Source: Pseudomonas paralcaligenes (lineage in GTDB: Bacteria; Pseudomonadota; Gammaproteobacteria; Pseudomonadales; Pseudomonadaceae). From it: a stretch of DNA of 64,000 nucleotides. This document shows positions 43,721-51,140 of this stretch, piece by piece; position 1 is the stretch's first letter; each line of letters opens with the position of its first letter. A program made the translations under genes and the position numbers. Location: the NCBI RefSeq assembly GCF_019655855.1, contig NZ_BPFX01000016.1:1-64000 (forward strand). The letters are read 5' to 3'. Below the pieces are notes generated by a model, which saw only the letters and a list, made by a program, of their open reading frames with translations, did no database searches and was not told the DNA's origin.

Positions 43721-44512
43721 ATGGCCGATCACAACGCCGAACAGTGGTATCCCACCGCCGCTTATCTCTTCGTCCTGCACCTGGATGACCTTGCCCTGGC
43801 CTGGGAGTACCTGCGCCGGAACCCTGAATACCGCCGCGACTGGTGGGATCGCCAGCGCCGGCCCGAGGCGGCGCAACGCTGGGGGCTGCGCCTGCTGGAA
43901 GATCCGCGCCTGGACGCGCGTGACGCGCATCCGGCCTGGTTTCCCGACCACCCGGAACTGATCCACCTGTATCCCGATGTCGATCCGATGCCCGATTCCG
44001 TGGCATTCGACTTCTGGCGCCTGCCTGGCAGCAAAGGCCTGGTCCATGATGGCCGGCGCCTGCTGCTGACGACACGCTGGCCGGGCTGCTGCCTGCGGCT
44101 GACCCTTGCGCCCGGCCTGGAGCAGGGTATGGCCTATGTCCACACCGTCCGGGCCTGCGCCAGCCCCTGCGCACGTTTCCGTGCCATCGCGGCCGAGCTG
44201 GGCAGGCTGGCCATCACCGCAGATGCCGCGCCGCTCGTAGCGGCTCGCCCTAGCTCGGCCGCACTGCTGGAGCTGCAGACCCTGCAAGCGCTTGATGCCA
44301 CCCTGGCGGGGGCGTCCTTACGCGAGGTGGCCGCGGGGCTGTTCGGCCCGGCGGCAGTGACCGACGGCTGGCACGCCGATAGCGGCCTGCGCTCGAAAGT
44401 GCGTCGCCTGGTGCGGCGCGGCCGGACATTGATGCTCGGCGGCTATCGCCACCTGGCACAGCTCGACGGGCGTGGGAAGGGCCGTTCGATGCCGCCCGCA
44501 AAACGACCCTGA
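43721..44512 (+). CDS. DUF6499/DUF2285 transcriptional regulator-type protein
   Basis: A 263-aa two-part protein. The N-terminal AYLFVLHLDDLALAWEYLRRN then PEYRRDW is the DUF6499/transcriptional regulator-like domain; the C-terminal LQTLQALDATLAGASLREVA, then WHADSGLRSKVRRLVRRG and LMLGGYRHL, is DUF2285. Such proteins are conserved upstream of repA in ICEs and are proposed DNA-binding regulators of excision and transfer. GGGAGG lies 8 bp upstream. Confidence 0.88.
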   Translation: MADHNAEQWYPTAAYLFVLHLDDLALAWEYLRRNPEYRRDWWDRQRRPEAAQRWGLRLLEDPRLDARDAHPAWFPDHPELIHLYPDVDPMPDSVAFDFWRLPGSKGLVHDGRRLLLTTRWPGCCLRLTLAPGLEQGMAYVHTVRACASPCARFRAIAAELGRLAITADAAPLVAARPSSAALLELQTLQALDATLAGASLREVAAGLFGPAAVTDGWHADSGLRSKVRRLVRRGRTLMLGGYRHLAQLDGRGKGRSMPPAKRP

Positions 44513-44596
44513 ACAGGCCGCCCAGCCTTTCTGAGACTGCCTCCATCCGGCTGCGTTGGTGTGGCCGGGCTGTCCTGAACGATGGAGGCTCACCCC

Positions 44597-44893
44597 ATGC
44601 GACCCGCTCCCGTGCGACCTGCTGCCGCCCACGCCAAGCCCCTGCAACCAGCCGCCACTGCCCAGCCGCAGCGCTACCTGACCAACGACGAGGCGGCCAC
44701 CTACCTGCGCCTGTCGCCGCGCACGCTGGAGAAGCAGCGTGTGATCGGCGGCGGCCCGCGCTTTCGCAAGTTCGGCCGGCGCGTCATGTACGCCGTCGCC
44801 GATCTCGATGCCTGGGCCGACCAGCACAGCTTCGAGGCCACCTCCGATCCCGAATATGCCGAGCAGCACTCGGCCGACAGCCGTGCGCACTGA
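44597..44893 (+). CDS. AlpA/MerR-like helix-turn-helix protein
   Basis: A 98-aa protein with HTH_17: RYLTNDEAATYLRLSPRTLE, then RFRKFGRRVMYAVADLDAW. Start at ATG 44597, because the GGAGG ribosome site lies between it and an upstream in-frame ATG (44582). A disordered Pro/Ala-rich N-terminus precedes the domain. Likely element regulator, next to repA. Confidence 0.85.
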   Translation: MRPAPVRPAAAHAKPLQPAATAQPQRYLTNDEAATYLRLSPRTLEKQRVIGGGPRFRKFGRRVMYAVADLDAWADQHSFEATSDPEYAEQHSADSRAH

Positions 44894-44907
44894 TCGGTGG
44901 CTCGTCC

Positions 44908-45753
44908 GTGGCCACCGCCATGTCCAGTTCTGCACCGGAGCGGGAACAGCTCGACCTGTTCCGCGCCTTGCCGGGCGACATGGCGCCGCGCGACAGCCAG
45001 GACCTGATGGCCTACCCGTTCTTCTCGCTGGCCAAGTCGCGGCGCACCACGCCGATCGATTTCCAGTCCGGCGGCGTCACCGTGCGCGTGGAGGGCTCGC
45101 GGGAACGCGGCATCGCCACGATCTGGGATGCCGACGTGCTGATCTGGGCGGCCAGCCAGATCGTCGCGGCGCGCGACGCGGGCCTGCACCCGTCGCGCCT
45201 GATGCGCGCCACGCCCTACGAGATCCTGCGCTTCATCGGGCGCGGAGTGTCGCTGCGCGACTACCAGCGCCTCAAGGCCGCCTTGGATCGCCTGCAGTCG
45301 ACCACGGTGGCCACCTCCATCCGCGAGACCAGCGGCCGGCGCCTGCATCGTTTCTCCTGGATCAACGAGTGGAAGGAGCTGGCCGACGCTGGCGGCACTC
45401 CGCTGGGCATCGAACTGATCCTGCCGGACTGGTTCTACGCGGGCGTGCTGGACGCCGCCCTGGTGCTGACCATCGACCCAGCGTACTTCCGGCTCACCGG
45501 TGGCATCGAACGCTGGCTGTACCGCCTGGTGCGCAAGCATGGCGGCAAGCAGCCGGACGGCTGGCAGTTCGACTTCCGTCACCTGCACCGCAAGTCGGGC
45601 AGCACGGCCAGACTTTGCGACTTCGCTTGCGACCTGCGCGCCCTGGTGGCGCGGCAGTCGTTGCCCGGCTACAAGCTCGGCATCGAGCGCATACCGGAGG
45701 CCAACGTGGAGTTGCTGACGTTCCGGCCCGTGTCGCCCACGGCACGGGGATAA
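44908..45753 (+). CDS. repA: Replication initiator protein RepA of the element
   Basis: A 281-aa RepA/RPA-type initiator (plasmid replication initiator family): MAYPFFSLAKSRRTTPIDFQ, ATIWDADVLIWAASQIVAAR, ATPYEILRFIGRGVSLRDYQ and GIERWLYRLVRKHGGKQ. It would initiate theta replication of the excised circle. Start is GTG 44908, with ATG 44920 as an alternative. Three iteron-like repeats follow 24 bp after the stop, supporting an initiator role. Confidence 0.88.
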   Translation: MATAMSSSAPEREQLDLFRALPGDMAPRDSQDLMAYPFFSLAKSRRTTPIDFQSGGVTVRVEGSRERGIATIWDADVLIWAASQIVAARDAGLHPSRLMRATPYEILRFIGRGVSLRDYQRLKAALDRLQSTTVATSIRETSGRRLHRFSWINEWKELADAGGTPLGIELILPDWFYAGVLDAALVLTIDPAYFRLTGGIERWLYRLVRKHGGKQPDGWQFDFRHLHRKSGSTARLCDFACDLRALVARQSLPGYKLGIERIPEANVELLTFRPVSPTARG

Positions 45754-45777
45754 GCGCGGTAAAACCTGTGAATGGGC

Positions 45778-45841
45778 TCGTGCTATCAGGCGTACGGGAT
45801 ATCGTGCTATCAGGCGTATCACTATCGTGCTATCGGGCGTA
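45778..45841 (+). repeat. Three iteron-like direct repeats (candidate oriV)
   Basis: TCGTGCTATCAGGCGTA at 45778 and 45802, and TCGTGCTATCGGGCGTA at 45825; spacing 24 and 23 bp, about two helical turns. An AT-rich stretch (TTAACTTCTCTAACTTAAAA) follows at 45896. Repeats plus AT-rich DNA beside repA are the layout of an iteron origin. Confidence 0.75.
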
Positions 45842-45928
45842 CGAAATCCTCTGCAGGCCAGAACCTGCACGGGATCCAGCCTCCCTTAACTTCTCTAACT
45901 TAAAAGCTCTAACTTTTTGTAGGGGCGC

Positions 45929-45957
45929 GCCGTTTCGTTGGACAACCGCGAAACGGC
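45929..45957 (+). promoter_or_regulatory. Inverted repeat upstream of parA
   Basis: GCCGTTTCG (45929-45937) and CGAAACGGC (45949-45957), perfect 9-bp arms with an 11-bp centre, 37 bp before parA. Could be a parS-type centromere or an operator. Confidence 0.55.
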
Positions 45958-45994
45958 ACGGTCAGGCCGGCTTTCCAGCAGGGAGGGCCGCGCC

Positions 45995-46633
45995 ATGATC
46001 ATCGCCTTGCTCAACCAGAAAGGCGGCGTGGACAAGACCACGCTCGCGACCCATATCGCGGGCGAGCTCGCGCAACTCGGTGCGCACGTCATCCTGCTGG
46101 ATGCAGATCCGCAGGGCTCATCGCTGGACTGGACGCAGCGGCGCGCCCAGCAGGGCTTGCCCAGGTTGTTCAGCACCGTAGGCCTTGCCCGCGAAACCCT
46201 GCACCAGGAAGCGCCCGAACTGGCGCGTCGCGCCGATCATGTGATCATCGACGGCCCACCGCGCATCGCCGCCCTGGCGCGCTCCGCGCTGCTGGCGGTC
46301 GAGCGCGTGCTTATCCCGGTGCAGCCCAGCCCTTACGACCTGTGGGCCAGCGCCGAGATGGTCGCGCTGATCCGCGAGGCGCAGGTGTTCCGGCCGCAAC
46401 TGGCGGCGGCCTTCGTCATCAACCGGCGAGTCAGCACCACCATCATTGGTCGAGAGGCGCGCCAGGCATTGGCCGATCAACCACTGCCGGCGCTGTGCGC
46501 GGAGGTGCGCCAGCGCATCGTCTTTGCCGACAGCGTGGCCGCCGGGCGACTCGCTCGCGAGACGGCACCGGACAGCGCCGCCGCGCGCGAGATCACCGCG
46601 CTGGTCGACGAACTGCTGCGGTGGACGGCATGA
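45995..46633 (+). CDS. parA: ParA-family partition ATPase with altered Walker A
   Basis: A 212-aa MinD/ParA-type ATPase: MIIALLNQKGGVDKTTLATH, VILLDADPQGSSLDW and DHVIIDGPPRIAALARSAL. The deviant Walker A should read KGGVGKTT; here residue 13 is Asp (codon GAC) rather than Gly (GGC), a one-base change. The lysines are kept, but this glycine normally lines the phosphate loop. GGGAGG is upstream of the ATG and the stop overlaps the next gene (ATGA). Confidence 0.92.
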   Translation: MIIALLNQKGGVDKTTLATHIAGELAQLGAHVILLDADPQGSSLDWTQRRAQQGLPRLFSTVGLARETLHQEAPELARRADHVIIDGPPRIAALARSALLAVERVLIPVQPSPYDLWASAEMVALIREAQVFRPQLAAAFVINRRVSTTIIGREARQALADQPLPALCAEVRQRIVFADSVAAGRLARETAPDSAAAREITALVDELLRWTA

Positions 46634-46881
46634 CCAGCGAGCGCGGCAAACGCACGGCCATCGGCGCGCGCCCGCCGGCGAATCCGCACGCCGAGGCGTG
46701 GGTTCGCCAGGGTGATGCCGGTGGCCTGCAGAAAGGTGACCTCTACACCGCGCGCCTGACCCTCGACATCACGCCCGCCATGCGTGCCCGCATCAAGGTC
46801 TCGGCGTTCACCCTGGGAGTCACTGTCGCCGATCTGCTGCGCGCGCTGCTGGAGCGCGAGTTCCCGGAGAAGTCCCCATGA
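46630..46881 (+). CDS. Small partition-linked protein, RHH-like C-terminus
   Basis: An 83-aa protein. YTARLTLDITPAMRARIKVS followed by AFTLGVTVADLLRALLEREF resembles a beta-strand plus two helices, as in ribbon-helix-helix DNA binders. It overlaps both parA (ATGA) and the DUF2840 gene (ATGA), so it is translated within the parA-traF operon. It could be the ParB-like or regulatory partner of ParA. Confidence 0.75.
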   Translation: MTSERGKRTAIGARPPANPHAEAWVRQGDAGGLQKGDLYTARLTLDITPAMRARIKVSAFTLGVTVADLLRALLEREFPEKSP

Positions 46882-47411
46882 ATGCCCAGCTTTCGGAGGC
46901 CACGGCTGCGTTGCCGCCATCGCTCGCAGTACTCGCCGGCCAGACTGACGCCGCGCAGTTGACCCGCGTTTCGCTCGCCTATGTGGAGCAGCGCATCAAG
47001 CTCTACCTGCGTTTCGGCGAGCCCGCACGCATTACCCGACTGGACCACTGGCGACGTGTTGCGGTGTTCCAGCCGGGCGCCGTCTTCTGCCGCATCCGCT
47101 GGCAGGCCAGCGACTACGGCACGATTCGCTGGCAACTCATGGTGATGCAGGCCTGCACGCCACTGGACGCTGTGCAACGCATCCCCGGCGTGTTGCCTGG
47201 CGCGCGCCTGCTGCTGCATGCCGAAGGCGATAACACGGTGCGCGCCGTGCTCGAGCGCATCGACGCCATCGAGGCACTGGCCATCGAGCCCGCCGCCGCA
47301 TCGCCCGCGTACTGGCGCACGCTGAGTAACCGGCTCGCGGCACGTTCGCTACTGCCCGACTACACCGCCGAGCGGCACGCCGCCTGGCTCACCGGGAGGT
47401 CATGGTCATGA
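46878..47411 (+). CDS. DUF2840 family protein
   Basis: A 177-aa protein: TRVSLAYVEQRIKLYLRFGE, PGAVFCRIRWQASDYGTIRW and GVLPGARLLLHAEGDNTVRA are the DUF2840 signature, always found between parA and traF on Tn4371-type elements. Overlaps neighbours on both sides by 4 bp. Function unknown. Confidence 0.9.
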   Translation: MNAQLSEATAALPPSLAVLAGQTDAAQLTRVSLAYVEQRIKLYLRFGEPARITRLDHWRRVAVFQPGAVFCRIRWQASDYGTIRWQLMVMQACTPLDAVQRIPGVLPGARLLLHAEGDNTVRAVLERIDAIEALAIEPAAASPAYWRTLSNRLAARSLLPDYTAERHAAWLTGRSWS

Positions 47412-47995
47412 CCATCGTTTCCACGACAAGCCCCGCACCGCGTCCTCGCTCGCGCCTGCGCGTTCGTATCGCCCTTGCGGGGCTGTCCTCCGTTGGCCTC
47501 GCTGCGCTGGCCTGGGCGTCCTTCGTGCAGCCGTTGCCGCGTTTGATCTACAACCCGTCCGACAGCGTTCCGGTCGGCTGGTATCGCGTCGAACCGCTTC
47601 AGCCCCGGGCCGGCTCGCTGCCACGTCCGATGTCCGTGGGTAACATCGTCCTGGTCCGATTGCCTGCCGACGCCATCGCACTCGCTGCGCAGCGTGGCTA
47701 CCTGCCGGCGCACATCCCTCTGCTCAAGCGCGTGGGCGCGGTTGCGCCGCAATACGTCTGTATCGCCGCCGGCCAGGTACGCATCGACGGCGTGCCGGTA
47801 GTCACCGTTCTGCCTGCCGATCGTCTGGGCCGGTCGCTGCCATCCTGGCGGCATTGCCGACCGCTGATCGAGGGCGAGTTGTTCCTGCTGAGCGTGACCA
47901 ACCCGGCGTCGTTCGATAGCCGCTACTTCGGACCGGTCAGCACATCCGCCGTGATCGGCGTCGCGCGCCCGATCTGGTCGGAGACAGATCCATGA
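47408..47995 (+). CDS. traF: TraF conjugative transfer signal peptidase (S26)
   Basis: A 195-aa membrane protease with one N-terminal helix (RIALAGLSSVGLAALAWASF). The catalytic Ser lies in YNPSDSVPVGWYRV and the Lys in PLLKRVGAVAPQYV. TraF matures the conjugative pilin TrbC by cyclisation. The preferred start is ATG 47408, overlapping the DUF2840 stop (ATGA); GTG/ATG codons just upstream would add two residues. The trbC target is missing from the window. Confidence 0.9.
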   Translation: MTIVSTTSPAPRPRSRLRVRIALAGLSSVGLAALAWASFVQPLPRLIYNPSDSVPVGWYRVEPLQPRAGSLPRPMSVGNIVLVRLPADAIALAAQRGYLPAHIPLLKRVGAVAPQYVCIAAGQVRIDGVPVVTVLPADRLGRSLPSWRHCRPLIEGELFLLSVTNPASFDSRYFGPVSTSAVIGVARPIWSETDP

Positions 47996-48386
47996 TGGTC
48001 TCCGATTCGCTGCTGCTGCCGTGTCGTCGCACGTGAATCGCGGGCGCATCCGCACCACACTTCGCGCAACATCCGGCGCAGCGGTCCTGCGTGCAGATGA
48101 CTTGCCTCGAACGTGCGGCCATTGGCGCATTCGCAGACAGGCTGGCTGCTGGTGTAGCAGAGCCGCCTGGTCGCCGAGGCCAGGGGAGCAGGGCAGAGCA
48201 AAATCGGAAGGCAAGACAAAAGGGGGCGGCACCTGCTCGCCCGCAACACCAGTCTGCACGTGGGGGGAGGAGCGGCACGGCGCGGCGTCACCGCCGTGCT
48301 GTGTGCGACGCGCAACACGCGCCGATGCCGGCATACCCGTGTGCTTCACACGCCAGGACACGCCCTGGCTTGCCGAGGGAACAGCC
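47996..48386 (+). other. 390-bp gap before the relaxase with a candidate oriT hairpin
   Basis: No gene is supported. GCACGGCG (48275-48282) and CGCCGTGC (48292-48299) form a perfect 8-bp inverted repeat with a 9-bp centre, 88 bp upstream of the relaxase ATG. Relaxase genes often lie beside their oriT, but no nick-site motif could be matched. Confidence 0.35.
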
Positions 48387-50366
48387 ATGACCGACCGGCG
48401 TGACGACGATTTCCGCATTCGGCCCAACGCCCCGAAGAACCGGGGCAAGGGCTTTGTCTCCAAGGTGCTCAAGCAGGTCGGCAAGGCCGGTGGCAAGTCG
48501 GCTGTACGGCGTCCGGCGCTGGCCGGTGGCAAGGGGCAACACGCCGGTCAGCGACCCGGCTCGCGCCTGGGGCGTGGGCACACGGCGGCGCGCTTCGCGG
48601 GCACCTCACTTACATCACTCTCGCGCCGGTTGACCATCAAGACCCTGCTGGTCAACCAGCGCCAGGCCAGCCCACGGTCGCTGGCCAAGCACCTACGCTA
48701 TATCGAGCGCGACGGCGCCGGCCGTGATGGCGAACCGGGGCGAGCCTACGGGGCGCAAGCTGACAAGGCTGATCTTGGTGCATTCAGGGAGCGCTGCCAG
48801 GACGACCGGCACCATTTCCGCTTCATCGTCGCGCCAGAAGACGGTGCAGAGTTGGACGACCTGCGCACCTACACCCGGCATCTGATGGGGCGCATGGAGG
48901 CTGATCTGGGCACGCGGCTGGACTGGGTGGCGGTGGATCACTGGAACACCGATAACCCACACACCCACATCGTCCTGCGCGGGCGCGACGACACCGGCAA
49001 GGATCTCATCATCGCCGGCGATTACATCGCCCACGGCTTCCGCCACCGGGCCGCAGAATTGGCCACCGAATGGCTGGGGCCACGCACCGAACTGGAGATC
49101 CAGCAGACCTTGCAGCGCGAGGTGGAGCAGGAGCGGTGGACTAGCCTGGATCGCACACTGAAACGTGAGGCTGGCGACGATGGCCTTATACATGTCGAAC
49201 GCCTTAGCGAGCCTCGTCTGCAACGCCAGCGTCTGCTGCTGATCGGCCGCCTGCAACGCTTGCAGCGCCTGGGGCTGGCCGACGAGACACCGCCCGGCAC
49301 CTGGGCCGTCCAAGCGGACGCGGAAAAGACCATGCGCGCCCTGGGCGAGCGTGGCGACATCATCCGCACCCTGCAGCGCGCCATGGGCGGTCAGCCGCGC
49401 GAGTTGGCGGTGTTCGAGCCGGGAGAGGAGGGGCGTACCATGATCGGCCGGGTGACCGCCAAAGGGCTGGCCGACGAGCTGCGCGACCGGGGTTACCTGG
49501 TCATCGACGGTATCGACGGCAAGGCTCATTACGTCGCGCTCAACGCCCGCGACGAACTGGCGAGCTACCCCACAGGATCGGTGGTGGAGGTACGTGGCTC
49601 GGCCGAGATACGCGCGGCCGACCGTACCATTGTCGCACTGGCGAACGATGGCTTGTATCGCACCGACCATCACCTGGCGGTTGCCCGGGGCCAGGCAAAG
49701 GCTGGCCGCGATCCGCAGGAGGTCGTGGCGACTCACGTCCGCCGACTGGAAACACTGCGTCGTGCCGGTATCGTGGAGCGTGTGGCTGAAGGGCTGTGGA
49801 AGGTGCCGGACGATTTGCCCGAGCGTGGCCGCCAGTACGACGCGCAGCGCCTAGGGGGAGTTGCTGTGGAACTGAAATCGCACCTGCCGATTGAACAGCA
49901 GGCCCGTGTGATCGGCGCCACCTGGCTGGACCAGCAACTGATCGGCGGTGGGAGAGGGCTGGGTGACTTCGGATTTGCTGGTGAGGTGAAGCAGGCCATG
50001 CAGCAGCGCGCCGATTTCCTGATCGAGCAGGGGCTGGCCGAGAGGCAAGGTCGGCGTGTGATCTTGGCGCGTAACCTGCTGGCGACGTTGCGCAATCGAG
50101 AGCTGGCCCAGGTCGCTCAGGAGATCGCCGCCGAAACGGGATTGGAGCATTGGCCTGCACAAGAGGGGCAGAGGATGACCGGTATCTACCGGCGCAGCCT
50201 CATGCTTGCCAGTGGGCGTTACGCTGTTTTGGATGACGGTAAAGGGTTTAGCCTAATGCCTTGGAGATCCATCATCGAGCAACGACTCGGGCAAAAGATT
50301 GCTGCGACCCCGCGTGGTGGCGATGTGTCTTGGGAGATCGGGCGGATGCGAGATATAGGAGTCTAA
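48387..50366 (+). CDS. Relaxase (VirD2/TraI-like, DUF3363)
   Basis: A 659-aa relaxase. The N-terminal catalytic domain has KHLRYIERDGAGRDGEPGRA (motif with Tyr105, a possible nucleophile), HHFRFIVAPEDGAEL and the three-His metal motif DHWNTDNPHTHIVLRG (H185, H192, H194). The C-terminal DUF3363 part runs to GDVSWEIGRMRDIGV, so it looks complete. It nicks oriT and pilots DNA in conjugation. GAGGGA lies 6 bp before ATG 48387. The expected coupling protein and trb genes do not follow. Confidence 0.92.
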   Translation: MTDRRDDDFRIRPNAPKNRGKGFVSKVLKQVGKAGGKSAVRRPALAGGKGQHAGQRPGSRLGRGHTAARFAGTSLTSLSRRLTIKTLLVNQRQASPRSLAKHLRYIERDGAGRDGEPGRAYGAQADKADLGAFRERCQDDRHHFRFIVAPEDGAELDDLRTYTRHLMGRMEADLGTRLDWVAVDHWNTDNPHTHIVLRGRDDTGKDLIIAGDYIAHGFRHRAAELATEWLGPRTELEIQQTLQREVEQERWTSLDRTLKREAGDDGLIHVERLSEPRLQRQRLLLIGRLQRLQRLGLADETPPGTWAVQADAEKTMRALGERGDIIRTLQRAMGGQPRELAVFEPGEEGRTMIGRVTAKGLADELRDRGYLVIDGIDGKAHYVALNARDELASYPTGSVVEVRGSAEIRAADRTIVALANDGLYRTDHHLAVARGQAKAGRDPQEVVATHVRRLETLRRAGIVERVAEGLWKVPDDLPERGRQYDAQRLGGVAVELKSHLPIEQQARVIGATWLDQQLIGGGRGLGDFGFAGEVKQAMQQRADFLIEQGLAERQGRRVILARNLLATLRNRELAQVAQEIAAETGLEHWPAQEGQRMTGIYRRSLMLASGRYAVLDDGKGFSLMPWRSIIEQRLGQKIAATPRGGDVSWEIGRMRDIGV

Positions 50367-50376
50367 AGCGCTATTA

Positions 50377-50945
50377 TTAAGGCTCATCGACCTTGCCGGG
50401 AAATGCCGCTTTGATCTTGAGGAAGAAGTAGGTGTTATCCCGGTAACCGTACGCCATTCGCTTGATGACCTTGGTGCGGTTGTTCATCCCCTCGAACACG
50501 GTGGTGTTGAGTCGGAACCGCGCTGGACACGATGCCTTCGACGTAGGCCTTCAACCGTCTGGCAAAGGCCTGAAGAGATTGCAGGCCACTTTCCTGGGCG
50601 AGCCTGAACCACTCGCTCCACCGGCGCCGCGCTTCACGCTCGCTCGGTGCATACCAGAGCTCCTTCAGTTGGTTCTTGAGCAGGTAAGCCGTCATCAGCG
50701 GCGTGTTGGCTGCTAGCAGCTCGTCGAGTTTGAGTGTCTGGGGCTTATCGAGATTCTGCCTGTTACGCAGCAATAACCAGCGCGAGCGCTTGACCGCCCG
50801 CCGACCGGCAGGATCAACCTTCAGCCGATTTGCCTGATCGACTCGAACCCGATCAATGATCTCTCGGCCAAACTTGGCAACTATGTGAAACAGGTCGTAG
50901 ACCATTCGAGCGTTGGGACAGTCCGGCGCGGACTCTCTCACTTTG
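50377..50945 (-). pseudogene. ISL3-family transposase remnant (5'-truncated, frameshifted)
   Basis: CPNARMVYDLFHIVAKFGRE, SRWLLLRNRQNLDKPQTLKL and RRRWSEWFRLAQESGLQSLQ are ISL3 transposase C-terminal sequence. After EGIVSSA the frame shifts near 50516; in the next frame it continues FRLNTTVFEGMNNRTKVIKR and YRDNTYFFLKIKAAFPGKVD to a stop at 50377. The N-terminal half is absent. It abuts the relaxase gene and marks the point where transfer genes were lost. Confidence 0.85.
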
Positions 50946-51056
50946 CCACTGGTCTACACCCAGCTCACTGAACGGAACCAATATTTCCCGCGAGCAAGCT
51001 GCATGAGCAAGGTGACTAGCCAGCAGCAGAAACAGGATCCAGAAGACTCGGTACAT
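50946..51056 (-). pseudogene. 5' fragment of a truncated exported-protein gene
   Basis: MYRVFWILFLLLASHLAHAA is a clear signal peptide, followed by CSREILVPFSELGVD; such starts are typical of periplasmic solute-binding-like proteins. Coding similarity ends at the transposase remnant. Exact breakpoint is uncertain by a few bases. It shows that the right border of the element disrupts a chromosomal gene. Confidence 0.55.
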
Positions 51057-51140
51057 AGGCCCTCTACATCGGGGCGGGATCCACTACAGGTGCAGGAGTA
51101 GTCCACAGTGCTTGGAGAAAAGAGATGAATCGGAGATCGC

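Noticed and set aside
45778..45841. Possible CRISPR array
   Set aside because: Only three 17-bp repeats with 6-7-bp spacers and no cas genes; fits iterons, not CRISPR.
44701..45870. 389-aa minus-strand frame
   Set aside because: Antisense to repA and the AlpA-like gene.
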